20,454 bases of DNA from Campylobacterota bacterium (GCA_030836705.1 JAUPLZ010000054.1:1-20454), one strand, 5' to 3'; positions 1 through 8,064 are shown, numbered from the stretch's first letter. Notes: generated by a model not told the origin, from the letters alone. A program made the numbers and translations.

Positions 1-57
1 CTTCTTATTGCCGGACTTTTGTATGTTTATAATAAAAAGGCGTTAGAGTGGAATTAG
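1..57 (+). CDS. nuoA: NADH-quinone oxidoreductase subunit A (NuoA), 3' end only
   Basis: Only the last 18 codons and the TAG stop (55-57) are in the window; the start lies upstream. The visible peptide ends in a membrane-helix remnant followed by KKALEWN, which matches the usual NuoA C-terminus (a basic stretch, then GALEW or similar). NuoA is a three-helix membrane subunit at the junction of the complex I membrane and peripheral arms, next to the quinone cavity. The stop overlaps the nuoB start by 10 nt, as expected for the first two genes of a nuo operon. The call rests on this tail and on position immediately before nuoB. Confidence 0.85.
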   Translation, partial: LLIAGLLYVYNKKALEWN

Positions 58-563
58 GCGCGGAGGCGATTTTTGGCAATAGCGTAATAACCACAAGAAT
101 AGACAGTGTGGTAAATTGGGCTAGGGAGTCTAGTTTGTGGCCTATGGTGTTTGGTACGGCTTGTTGCGCTATAGAGTTTATGAGCCTTGCTTCAAGCAGA
201 CATGATATTTCAAGATTTGGTGCTGAGGTTATTAGATTCTCGCCTAGGCAAGCCGATCTTTTATTGGTTGCAGGCACCATTTCCTATAAGCAAGCACCGG
301 TTTTAAAAACCATATACGACCAGATGCCGGAGCCAAAATGGGTGATAAGTATGGGAGCGTGCGCTAGCAGCGGCGGATTTTATGACAACTATACAACCAT
401 GCAAGGGATAGACGAGATAATTCCCGTCGATGTTTATGTCAGCGGCTGTCCGCCTCGCCCTGAAGCGGTGATAGATGCTATTTTAAAAATACAGCAAAAA
501 ATACAAAGCGAATCCGTTGTAATAAAAAAAGACCGCTTATTTAAAGGCAAACTTGATGTCTAG
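48..563 (+). CDS. nuoB: NADH-quinone oxidoreductase subunit B (NuoB)
   Basis: Peripheral-arm subunit that carries the terminal 4Fe-4S cluster N2, which passes electrons to quinone. The four N2 ligands are visible: adjacent Cys39-Cys40 (GTACCAIEF), Cys105 (MGACASSGG) and Cys134 (VSGCPPRPE). At 171 aa the length is normal for the family. The start is GTG at 48, overlapping nuoA by 10 nt. An AAGG at 37-40 gives a reasonable Shine-Dalgarno 7 nt upstream, and no better ATG lies near the conserved N-terminus. The end overlaps nuoCD by 8 nt. All expected residues are intact and the reading frame is clean. Confidence 0.97.
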   Translation: MELGAEAIFGNSVITTRIDSVVNWARESSLWPMVFGTACCAIEFMSLASSRHDISRFGAEVIRFSPRQADLLLVAGTISYKQAPVLKTIYDQMPEPKWVISMGACASSGGFYDNYTTMQGIDEIIPVDVYVSGCPPRPEAVIDAILKIQQKIQSESVVIKKDRLFKGKLDV

Positions 564-2283
564 TCCTTTGCTTGGCGAGATTATAAAAAAATACGAGTTT
601 GATATAAGCGATTATGAGTGTTGCCAAAATGACTCTAAGCTGGTTGTAGCAGAGCACGCTCTTTATGATTTTTTGAAAGAGCTTTATAATATGGGAAGTT
701 ATCACATGCTTCTTGATATTACCGCGGTTGATTATTTGGAGTACAAAAAAGAACAAAAAAAAAGATTTGCCATTGTCTATATCCTAAGACATCAAAACTT
801 TGTAAATACAATCACCGTTAAATCATACATTTCAGACCCGAATGAGGGGATAAGAAGCGTGGTTGATATTTATAAATGCGCAGATTGGCTTGAGAGAGAG
901 GCGTGGGACCAATACGGCATAAACTTCCAAAATCATCCAAATTTAAAGAGGGTTTTAAATCATCAAGAGTTTGTCGGTCATCCGCTAAGAAAGGATTATC
1001 CTATAACAAAAGGTCAGCTTTGCACAAAGAGCGATGACCTTATGAATGAGATGAGTTCTAAGCTTTTTCAAAACGGCTTGATTAGCGAAAAAGAGAGAGG
1101 CGATACGCAAAAGATTGTAGATAAATTTATGTTTTTGAATCTCGGTCCATCGCATCCGGCAAGCCATGGAACGATTAGAACGCTTTGCGCACTTGACGGC
1201 GAAACCATTGTATCGGCAGTAAGTGAGATAGGATATCTTCATAGAGGGTTTGAAAAAAGCTGCGAAAATCACACTTATAATCAAATAATTCCATATACCG
1301 ATAGGCTAAATTATCTTTCTGCCATCACAAACAATGTAGCTTTCGTCAAAACGATTGAAGAGATGCTTGATTTAAAAATTCCAGATAGGGCTATTTTTAT
1401 TAGAGTGATTTTAATGGAGCTTTCAAGGATAATCGACCATCTTGTATGTCTTGGCGCAAATCTTGTCGATATGGGCGCGCTTACAAACTACTGGTATCTT
1501 TTTAACCCAAGAGAGAGTGTTAATTTGCTTCTTTCAAAACTAACAGGTGCACGGCTGACAAATAGTTACGCAAGAGTCGGCGGAATGGCGCATGACCTTT
1601 ATGACGGGTTTGAAAATGATCTTTTGGAGTGTTTAAAAGAGATAGAAAAAGGCGTAAGCGATACATTGACACTTGTAGAAAAAAATAGGATTTTTCACGA
1701 CAGAACTCAAAATATCTGCTCAGTAAGCGCAAAAGAGGCTTTGGAGCGAGGATTTTGCGGGCCAAATCTAAGAGCAAGCGGCGCAGCATATGACATGAGG
1801 GTAAATAATCCGTATTATTATTACGATTCATTTGACTTTGATATGGTGATAGGAAGTACCGGCGATATTTACGATAGGCTTATGGTTAGATTTGAAGAGA
1901 TAAAACAGAGCATGGGCATAATCCGCCAAGCCCTTTTAAAGCTTCCAAAAGGTGCGATAAATATAGACAATCACGCCGTGATTTTGCCAAATAAGGAGAG
2001 AGTTTATAACACTATTGAGGGTACTATGAATCACTTTAAACTTATTTTTGAGGGAGTTAAAGTGCCTTTAAAAGAGCATTATAGTTCGCTTGAAGCGCCA
2101 AACGGCGAGCTTGGTTTTTTTGTAGTAAGCGATGGGAGCGGAACCCCTTACAAGGTGAAAGTAAGAGCGCCTAGCTTTTTTATGATGAGTAGTTTTGCGG
2201 ATATGATAAAAGGGACAATGATAGCCGATGCCGTGATAAATCTAGGAAGCATAAATATCATAGCGGGAGAGCTTGATAGATGA
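556..2283 (+). CDS. nuoCD: NADH-quinone oxidoreductase fused subunit C/D (NuoCD)
   Basis: One 575-aa protein combining the NuoC (30 kDa) and NuoD (49 kDa) subunits of the complex I peripheral arm. Residues 1 to about 152 are NuoC, with the family signature at 112-134 (LEREAWDQYG, then HPNLKRVL). Residues 153-190 form a linker. Residues 191-575 are NuoD, which builds the quinone site with NuoB: GPSHPASHG contains His204, and Tyr253 lies 49 residues later, the same spacing as the quinone-binding His38/Tyr87 pair of Thermus Nqo4. The length is close to E. coli NuoCD. I chose ATG 556 over the adjacent TTG 553; AAGG at 544-547 is 8 nt upstream of it. The fusion differs from C. jejuni and H. pylori, where nuoC and nuoD are separate. 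Confidence 0.96.
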   Translation: MSSPLLGEIIKKYEFDISDYECCQNDSKLVVAEHALYDFLKELYNMGSYHMLLDITAVDYLEYKKEQKKRFAIVYILRHQNFVNTITVKSYISDPNEGIRSVVDIYKCADWLEREAWDQYGINFQNHPNLKRVLNHQEFVGHPLRKDYPITKGQLCTKSDDLMNEMSSKLFQNGLISEKERGDTQKIVDKFMFLNLGPSHPASHGTIRTLCALDGETIVSAVSEIGYLHRGFEKSCENHTYNQIIPYTDRLNYLSAITNNVAFVKTIEEMLDLKIPDRAIFIRVILMELSRIIDHLVCLGANLVDMGALTNYWYLFNPRESVNLLLSKLTGARLTNSYARVGGMAHDLYDGFENDLLECLKEIEKGVSDTLTLVEKNRIFHDRTQNICSVSAKEALERGFCGPNLRASGAAYDMRVNNPYYYYDSFDFDMVIGSTGDIYDRLMVRFEEIKQSMGIIRQALLKLPKGAINIDNHAVILPNKERVYNTIEGTMNHFKLIFEGVKVPLKEHYSSLEAPNGELGFFVVSDGSGTPYKVKVRAPSFFMMSSFADMIKGTMIADAVINLGSINIIAGELDR

Positions 2284-2756
2284 GTTTTGAGTTGTCTTAT
2301 AAAAACTATGAAAAACTGCAAAAACTGTTTTTGAGATACCCAAAAAAATCAGCGGCTACGCTTCCTGCGCTTTGGATAGTGCAAGAACAGGAGGGGTGCA
2401 TACCGATGGATGCTTTTGAGTATCTGGCAAAAGAGTTAGAAACTACGCCGATGGAGGTTTATAAAACCGCCACTTTTTATACAATGTTTCATATAGCAAA
2501 GCCGGTTGGAAAGTACCATATTCAGGTGTGCAAAACGCTCTCTTGTATGCTAAACGGAAGGGATGAGCTTATAAAAACCGTAGAAAAAACACTAGGTATT
2601 AAGCCAAACGAAACCACAAAAGACGGCAAATTCACTCTCTCTTTGGTTGAGTGCATGGGTGCTTGCGGCGGTGCGCCGATGGCGTGCATGAATGAAACAT
2701 ATTATGAAAACTTAACACCGCAAACTCTTGAAAAAATCATAAAAGAGCTGCAATGA
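2280..2756 (+). CDS. nuoE: NADH-quinone oxidoreductase subunit E (NuoE)
   Basis: A 158-aa thioredoxin-fold 2Fe-2S subunit (24 kDa family) that carries cluster N1a and pairs with NuoF in the NADH-oxidising tip of complex I. The four cluster ligands are Cys84 and Cys89 (CX4C, VCKTLSC) and Cys125 and Cys129 (CX3C, ECMGACGGAP). The N-terminal helical region (LPALWIVQEQEG) is also typical. ATG overlaps the nuoCD stop by 4 nt (ATGA) and the end overlaps nuoF by 4 nt, indicating translational coupling. The gene is notable because C. jejuni and H. pylori lack a canonical NuoE and have small unrelated proteins at this place in the operon. Confidence 0.95.
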   Translation: MSFELSYKNYEKLQKLFLRYPKKSAATLPALWIVQEQEGCIPMDAFEYLAKELETTPMEVYKTATFYTMFHIAKPVGKYHIQVCKTLSCMLNGRDELIKTVEKTLGIKPNETTKDGKFTLSLVECMGACGGAPMACMNETYYENLTPQTLEKIIKELQ

Positions 2757-4015
2757 TAAAAGATATCAAAATAATCAGCAAAAAGTATCACATAAAAGAG
2801 TCAAACAAGCTTGAAGTAGCATTAAAGCACGGCGCATATAGCGCTATAAAAAGAGGTTTTGAGATAGGTTCAAACGGTATTTATGAAGAGGTAAATAAGA
2901 GCGGGCTAAGAGGCAAAGGCGGCGGCGGCGCACCTGCTGGGGCGAAATGGAAGCTGCTTTTAAAACCAGATGCAAGACCAAAATATCTTGTCGTAAACTC
3001 CGATGAGAGTGAACCGGGGACTTTTAAGGATAGAACGATTTTAGAAAAAGATCCGCATCTTTTGATAGAGGGAATAATCCTAACTTGTTATGCGATAGGG
3101 GCAAATAACGCCTATGTTTATATAAGAGGCGAATATGCGATGCCTGCAAAAATACTCCAAAATGCAATCGATGAGGCTTATAATGCCGGTATATTAGGGA
3201 AAAAAGTAATGGGTTATGACTTTTCGCTTGATGTGACTATCCATAGGGGTGCTGGAGCTTATATTTGCGGAGAAAAAAGCGCACTTTTAGAATCGCTTGA
3301 GGGCAAAAGAGGTCATCCAAGGCTAAAGCCAAAAGGCAAAGAACCGGAATGGTATTTTGGCAATCCGACGCTTGTAAATAATGTAGAAACGATAGCTTCC
3401 GTTCCTTTTATCGTAGAAAACACAGGCGACGAGTATAAGAAATACGGCACAAGCGAAAGCCCCGGAACTCTGCTCTTTGGCATAAGCGGTCATGTTAATA
3501 ACCCCGGAATCTATGAAGCTCCTTTTGGTACACCTATGATTGACTATATCAATGAATTCGCAGGCGGAGTAAGAGGCGGCAAAAAGCTAAAAGCGGTTAT
3601 TCCCGGAGGTTCTTCTTGCGCGGTTTTAACAGCCGATGAGGTAAAAAAAGCAACGCTTGATTATGAAACCATGCAATCGCTAGGTTCAAGCCTAGGAACC
3701 GGCGGAATGATAGTAATGGATGAGGACACCGATATGGTGGCTGTGCTGAAAAATCTAATGGGGTTTTATCATCACGAATCATGCGGACAGTGTACGCCGT
3801 GCAGAGAGGGAACTGGCTGGATTGATAGAACGCTTGAGAAGATTATCAAAAAAGAGGGTACGGAGGATGATATAAAAATCTTATTAAAAACCGCCGATAC
3901 GATGAACGGCAAGACGATTTGTGTTTTTGCACCGGCCGTTTCTACTGTGGTTTATAACTTCATAAAAAAATTTAGAAGCGAGTTTGAGAATTATTTGGGG
4001 CAAAAAAATGGATAA
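2753..4015 (+). CDS. nuoF: NADH-quinone oxidoreductase subunit F (NuoF), NADH/FMN-binding
   Basis: A 420-aa subunit (51 kDa family) that oxidises NADH through FMN and carries the 4Fe-4S cluster N3. Visible in order: the glycine-rich nucleotide motif at 51-66 (GLRGKGGGGAPAGAKW), the NSDESEPGTFKDR region at 82-94, GAGAYICGEKSALLESLEG at 166-184, and cluster ligands Cys344, Cys347 and Cys350 (ESCGQCTPCREG) plus Cys390 (KTICVFAP). Two places differ from the usual family text: FPTG after the glycine run is APAG, and the PPFP segment after the LEG motif reads PKGKEPEWYF. Whether this alters nucleotide preference cannot be judged from sequence. ATGA overlap with nuoE; the end overlaps the chosen nuoG start by 8 nt. 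Confidence 0.95.
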   Translation: MIKDIKIISKKYHIKESNKLEVALKHGAYSAIKRGFEIGSNGIYEEVNKSGLRGKGGGGAPAGAKWKLLLKPDARPKYLVVNSDESEPGTFKDRTILEKDPHLLIEGIILTCYAIGANNAYVYIRGEYAMPAKILQNAIDEAYNAGILGKKVMGYDFSLDVTIHRGAGAYICGEKSALLESLEGKRGHPRLKPKGKEPEWYFGNPTLVNNVETIASVPFIVENTGDEYKKYGTSESPGTLLFGISGHVNNPGIYEAPFGTPMIDYINEFAGGVRGGKKLKAVIPGGSSCAVLTADEVKKATLDYETMQSLGSSLGTGGMIVMDEDTDMVAVLKNLMGFYHHESCGQCTPCREGTGWIDRTLEKIIKKEGTEDDIKILLKTADTMNGKTICVFAPAVSTVVYNFIKKFRSEFENYLGQKNG

Positions 4016-5477
4016 AATGGTCACCTTTTTTGCAAACGGAAACGAGATAAAAGCCAAAGAGGGCGAGATACTGCTTCGCGCGCTTCTTGAAAACGGCATT
4101 GAAGTTCCGCATTTTTGTTATCATGATGCGCTTGGCGTTGACGGCAATTGCAGAATGTGCATGGTTGAAATAGAGGGTTTTAAAAGACCGCAAGTATCTT
4201 GTGATACGGAAGTGCAAGAGGGAATGGTCGTAAGAACCATGGGTGCAAATATAAACGAGGTCAAACGGTCAATTTTGGAGCTTGAGCTTATCAACCATCC
4301 TGTCGATTGTCCTATTTGCGACCAAGCAGGCGAGTGCAAGCTTCAAGATTATTATATGCAAACTGGTTTGTATGACAGCAGGCTAACCACTCAAAAAGTT
4401 CATAAAAACAAGCATATTGATTTGGGCTCTAGCGTGATGCTAGATCAAGAAAGATGCGTACTTTGCGCAAGATGCAGCAGATTTACCTCAAATATCACAA
4501 AAACAGGCGAACTTGGAATTATGGGCAGAGGCGACCACTCATACCTTGGAACAATGCCAAATAAAAAGCTTGATAATCCTTATGCTATGAATGTCGTAGA
4601 CCTTTGTCCGGTGGGCGCGCTTACAAGCAGAGATTTTCGCTTCAAACAGAGAGTTTGGTTTTTGAAATCTGCCGATTCCATCTGTCAAGAGTGCGAAAAG
4701 GGCTGCAATATCACAATAGATCACACACAAGAAAAATACAAAGAAGATGTTATTTATAGATTTAAACCAAGAGCCAATAAAAGCGTGAATGGCTATTTTA
4801 TGTGTGATTTCGGGCGTTTGAGCTACAAAAAACAGAGCGAAAACCGTCAAGAGGAGTTTTTGATTTCTGGTGAAAAAAGTGAGAGTTTTGAGGTTTTAAA
4901 TAAGTTAAAAAATCTTCTTGATTTAAACAAAGGGACTGTCTCTATCTTGATTTCGCCTAGTTGTTCTCTTGAAGAGATGATGGCTGTAAAACTATTGGCA
5001 AAGAGATATGAAGCTGAGGTTTTTTGTGATTTGGATTTGTATCTCGAAGGAAAAGATGATGATTTTTTGATAAAAGCGCAAAAGGCAAGCAATAAAAAAG
5101 GGACCGAGCTACTTGGCATAAATAGCGGTGATTACAAAAAAAATAGCCTTATTATCAACATAAATCACAAAAAAATTATAAAAGAAAATGGGTTGATAGT
5201 TGAGTTTTTGACTCACAAAAAGGAAAATAATGCTTATTTGGTGTTGCCGATTGCCTATTTTACGGAACAAAAAGGCTCTGCTATAAACTCCGACGGATAT
5301 ATTCAAAGGATGGAAAAAGCCATTACAAAAGAAAATATGACTCTTTTGGAGATAATTCAAGCAGTTTTAGAGGAAGAGATTAGCTTTGATTTAATCTGGC
5401 AAGAACTCCAAAAGATAGATCAATTAAACGGCATAAGCTGGGATAAGATCGGGAAAACTGGAATAAAGGTGCTTTGA
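4008..5477 (+). CDS. nuoG: NADH-quinone oxidoreductase subunit G (NuoG), short form with N7 cluster motif
   Basis: A 489-aa iron-sulfur subunit of the complex I peripheral arm. Ligands in order: 2Fe-2S Cys37, 48, 51, 65; the His97/Cys101/104/110 4Fe-4S site (HPVDCPICDQAGEC); Cys150/153/156 with Cys200 for the next 4Fe-4S cluster; and Cys226/229/233 with Cys266 (CX2CX3CX32C), which fits the extra cluster N7 known from E. coli and Thermus. After residue 270 the protein is much shorter than usual (E. coli NuoG is about 900 aa): most of the molybdopterin-like domain is missing, but its FTEQKGSAINSDGYIQ motif survives at 418-433. The frame runs cleanly into nuoH, so the length looks real. I chose ATG 4008 (GGGG at 3997-4000 upstream) over an earlier in-frame ATG at 3984. 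Confidence 0.93.
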   Translation: MDKMVTFFANGNEIKAKEGEILLRALLENGIEVPHFCYHDALGVDGNCRMCMVEIEGFKRPQVSCDTEVQEGMVVRTMGANINEVKRSILELELINHPVDCPICDQAGECKLQDYYMQTGLYDSRLTTQKVHKNKHIDLGSSVMLDQERCVLCARCSRFTSNITKTGELGIMGRGDHSYLGTMPNKKLDNPYAMNVVDLCPVGALTSRDFRFKQRVWFLKSADSICQECEKGCNITIDHTQEKYKEDVIYRFKPRANKSVNGYFMCDFGRLSYKKQSENRQEEFLISGEKSESFEVLNKLKNLLDLNKGTVSILISPSCSLEEMMAVKLLAKRYEAEVFCDLDLYLEGKDDDFLIKAQKASNKKGTELLGINSGDYKKNSLIININHKKIIKENGLIVEFLTHKKENNAYLVLPIAYFTEQKGSAINSDGYIQRMEKAITKENMTLLEIIQAVLEEEISFDLIWQELQKIDQLNGISWDKIGKTGIKVL

Positions 5478-6751
5478 TGGGGTTTTCTATTTTTATCATT
5501 ATTTTTGCAACCCTTGTCTTAATAAGCTCTGTTCCTATTATGGTTTGGATGGAGCGAAGAGTCGCTGCGCTTATTCAAGATAGGCTAGGACCAAATAGAT
5601 GCAATATTTTTGGAGTTAGGCTTGCAGGACTTGTGCAAGGGCTTGCCGATATGATAAAACTGCTTTTTAAGGAGGAGTATCTCCCAAAGCATATAAAAGA
5701 AAAAACCATCTATTTTATAGCGCCTGCGATTGTTTTTGCCTCTGCTTACCTTACTTTTGCGGTTATTCCTTTTGCCGATACGATAACAACAGGCGAGAAA
5801 TCCTATATTTTTCAAGCGTTGCCTATTGAGTTTGGTATTTTGTGGTTTTTGGCATTTGCCGGACTTTCTGTCTATGGGATTATTCTAGCCGGATGGGCAA
5901 GCCACAATAAATACGGGCTTTTAGGGGCACTTAGAGCCTCTGCTCAGGTTATAAGCTATGAAGCGGCAATGGGTCTTAGTATCGTATCTATGATTATTAT
6001 TTATGGAAGCATCTATCTAAACGACATAGTTTTATATCAAGGCGGATTGATTTTTGGGTTTATTCCTGCTTGGGGGGTTGTAATCCAGCCGCTTGCGGCA
6101 CTTCTTTTTATAGTGACTGCATTTGCTGAGACAAACAGAGCTCCTTTTGACAGCGCCGAAGCAGAAAGCGAATTGGTAGCAGGCTATCACACGGAGTACG
6201 GCTCAATGAGATTTGCTCTGTTTTTTATGGGCGAATATATGGCGATGGTTGCTTCAAGCGCTTTGATTGTGACGCTCTTTTTTGGCGGCTATCAGATACC
6301 GTGGCTTGATACAAATGCTTTAAGGGAAAATATAAAAGAGATAGCGCTTGCTATTATGGTAGTTACTCCTATGGTTTTATATGTTTTTTATAAATGGGTT
6401 ATAAGAAACACAGCGGGCGTGAATCCATGCAATATAAAATATCAAAATTGCGAAAGAAGCGTTGCTGTTTGGATTATTGTTTTTGTGTTTGTGCTTGTTG
6501 AAGCTCTTTTTGGCTGGCTTCTTTATAGCGGATTTGGCGGCAACAGTGCGCAGATTACGGTTGCTATCTTGCAAATAGCGACATTTTTGATAAAACTTCT
6601 TGTGATAAACTTCCTCTTTATCTGGGTTCGCTGGACGCTTCCTAGGTTTAGGTATGACCAGTTGCAAAAATTAGGGTGGTATGTTTTGCTTCCGCTTGCT
6701 TTGTTGAATATTTTTATTACCGGTTTTGTAGTTGTTTTAGGAGGCTTTTGA
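5477..6751 (+). CDS. nuoH: NADH-quinone oxidoreductase subunit H (NuoH) with extra internal membrane segment
   Basis: Membrane subunit that forms the quinone entry chamber between the two arms of complex I. Conserved features: MVWMERRVAALIQDRLGPNR near 22-41, LADMIKLLFKEE near 56-67, the AETNRAPFDSAEAESELVAG loop at 217-236, and IWVRWTLPRFRYDQLQKLGW at 382-401. At 424 aa it is about 100 residues longer than E. coli NuoH (325 aa). The excess lies between the GGYQIPW motif (ending near 276) and the ATFLIKLLVINFLF helix (about 368), and holds two predicted membrane helices (about 288-308 and 329-350) joined by a loop with two cysteines. ATG 5477 shares one base with the nuoG stop (TGATG); AAGG at 5465-5468 is the likely Shine-Dalgarno. 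Confidence 0.94.
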   Translation: MGFSIFIIIFATLVLISSVPIMVWMERRVAALIQDRLGPNRCNIFGVRLAGLVQGLADMIKLLFKEEYLPKHIKEKTIYFIAPAIVFASAYLTFAVIPFADTITTGEKSYIFQALPIEFGILWFLAFAGLSVYGIILAGWASHNKYGLLGALRASAQVISYEAAMGLSIVSMIIIYGSIYLNDIVLYQGGLIFGFIPAWGVVIQPLAALLFIVTAFAETNRAPFDSAEAESELVAGYHTEYGSMRFALFFMGEYMAMVASSALIVTLFFGGYQIPWLDTNALRENIKEIALAIMVVTPMVLYVFYKWVIRNTAGVNPCNIKYQNCERSVAVWIIVFVFVLVEALFGWLLYSGFGGNSAQITVAILQIATFLIKLLVINFLFIWVRWTLPRFRYDQLQKLGWYVLLPLALLNIFITGFVVVLGGF

Positions 6752-7254
6752 TGGGTGTAAAAGTAGTTCAAAGGCATGGCAGTACAATAAAAGAAAAATT
6801 ATATATTCCGGCAGTTGCATCGGGTCTAAAGCTCACTCTTAAGCACTTTTTGAAAAACCTTCATGACGCTAAAAACACACAAACCAAAGAATATCCGGAA
6901 GTAAAACCAGATGATATTACTCCAAGATACAGAGGGGTTCATAGGCTTACAAAAAGAGAAGACGGCACGATTAGATGCGTAGCCTGCTTTATGTGCGCTA
7001 CCAATTGCCCCTCAGGCTGCATATCGATAGAGGCAAAAGAGAGAGACGACGGCGTGGATGAAAAAATGCCGAAAACTTTTAGTATCGACCTTCTTGAGTG
7101 TGTTTATTGCGGATTTTGCGTCGAGGCTTGCCCTTGCGATGCTATTAGAATGGATACCGGAATTTTTAGTTATATCGGGCAAAAAAGAGAGGATTTTGTG
7201 CTAACAAAAGAGCGGTTATTGTCACACAAAAGCGCAAGCGAGGCATTAGAATGA
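6751..7254 (+). CDS. nuoI: NADH-quinone oxidoreductase subunit I (NuoI), 2x[4Fe-4S] ferredoxin-like
   Basis: A 167-aa peripheral-arm subunit with clusters N6a and N6b, relaying electrons from NuoG to NuoB. Two ferredoxin motifs are visible: Cys76/79/82/86 (CVACFMCATNCPSGC) and Cys117/120/123/127 (CVYCGFCVEACPCDA). The N-terminal 30 residues form the amphipathic helix that packs on NuoH. The same frame is open further upstream to 6676, but the start is ATG 6751: a perfect AGGAGG lies at 6739-6744, 6 nt before it, and the upstream extension overlaps nuoH coding sequence. The start shares one base with the nuoH stop and the end overlaps nuoJ by 4 nt. Confidence 0.96.
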   Translation: MGVKVVQRHGSTIKEKLYIPAVASGLKLTLKHFLKNLHDAKNTQTKEYPEVKPDDITPRYRGVHRLTKREDGTIRCVACFMCATNCPSGCISIEAKERDDGVDEKMPKTFSIDLLECVYCGFCVEACPCDAIRMDTGIFSYIGQKREDFVLTKERLLSHKSASEALE

Positions 7255-7754
7255 GCGTAGTGCTTTTTTATCTGTTCGGGTCTGTTTCGCTAATATCAAG
7301 CATAGCCACAATAAGTGTGCGCAATCCCGTCTATTCAGCGCTTTTTTTTATTATCGCCTTGCTTTCGCTTTCTGGTCTTTTTGCTCTTTTGAGTAATACA
7401 TTTTTATTTGCGATTCAAATCATACTTTATGCAGGTGCTATTATCTCTCTCTTGCTTTTTATCATAATGTTTTTAGGTATCGCGGAAAAAAACATTCCGA
7501 ACGAGCCCAATAGATTTAAGACAATGTTTGTCGTAGCTGTTTTGCTCTTGCCTTTTGTTTTGGCGGTTATTAGAGGAATTGAGGGCATGCCGGCAAATGA
7601 TTTATCGATGATTATAGATAGTTTTGGCTCCTTAAAAAATGTCGGCTTGGAGCTTTTTAAAAGCTGGGTTTTTCCTTTTGAGCTTATCTCCATCTTGCTT
7701 CTGATAGCTCTTTTGGGCGCCGTTACTTTAGGAAAAGGTGCTAGAAATGATTAG
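7251..7754 (+). CDS. nuoJ: NADH-quinone oxidoreductase subunit J (NuoJ)
   Basis: A 167-aa hydrophobic protein with five predicted membrane helices (roughly residues 3-22, 28-48, 52-75, 91-112 and 139-160). The third contains the conserved AIQIILYAGAIISLLLFIIM region, including the tyrosine of the family motif near the helix bulge linked to coupling. It sits beside NuoK and NuoA in the membrane arm. ATGA overlap with nuoI; the end overlaps nuoK by 8 nt. Length and order are normal. Confidence 0.94.
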   Translation: MSVVLFYLFGSVSLISSIATISVRNPVYSALFFIIALLSLSGLFALLSNTFLFAIQIILYAGAIISLLLFIIMFLGIAEKNIPNEPNRFKTMFVVAVLLLPFVLAVIRGIEGMPANDLSMIIDSFGSLKNVGLELFKSWVFPFELISILLLIALLGAVTLGKGARND

Positions 7755-8064
7755 TATTCATCACTATATGATTTTAGCGACTTTGCTTTTTAGTGTCGGG
7801 ATTGTAGGGGTTGTAAGCAGGAAAAATCTTTTTATAATCTATATGTCGATTGAACTTATGCTAAACTCTGCAAACCTCGCTTTGGTTGCGCTTGGCAGGC
7901 ATTTTGAAAAGATAGACGGTTCTGTAATGGCTATGATGATTATTGCCATAGCGGCGGCTGAGGCTGCTATATTTTTAGTTGCCGTCATATTGCTTTTTAG
8001 GAAAAAAGAGAGCATTGATGTTGATCTGTTTAACTTCTTAAGAAGACAGGATGTGAGCCGATGA
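7747..8064 (+). CDS. nuoK: NADH-quinone oxidoreductase subunit K (NuoK)
   Basis: A 105-aa, three-helix antiporter-related membrane subunit (MrpC-like). The two buried glutamates needed for proton transfer are at Glu36 (MSIELMLNSANL) and Glu72 (AIAAAEAAIF), exactly the numbering of E. coli NuoK. That agreement supports ATG 7747 rather than the in-frame GTG at 7738. An AAAAGG at 7733-7738 lies 8 nt upstream. Overlaps nuoJ by 8 nt and nuoL by 4 nt. Confidence 0.96.
   Translation: MISIHHYMILATLLFSVGIVGVVSRKNLFIIYMSIELMLNSANLALVALGRHFEKIDGSVMAMMIIAIAAAEAAIFLVAVILLFRKKESIDVDLFNFLRRQDVSR

Noticed and set aside
755..763. A9 tract inside nuoCD as a possible phase-variation site
   Set aside because: It encodes part of a lysine-rich NuoC loop in an essential-looking respiratory gene; such A-runs are common in AT-rich coding sequence and nothing else supports switching.
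3984..4007. An earlier in-frame ATG for nuoG at 3984
   Set aside because: It would overlap nuoF by 32 nt and add eight residues not expected before the 2Fe-2S domain; ATG 4008 has better spacing from the GGGG at 3997-4000.
6676..6750. Upstream extension of the nuoI reading frame
   Set aside because: It lies inside nuoH in another frame, and a perfect AGGAGG directly precedes ATG 6751.
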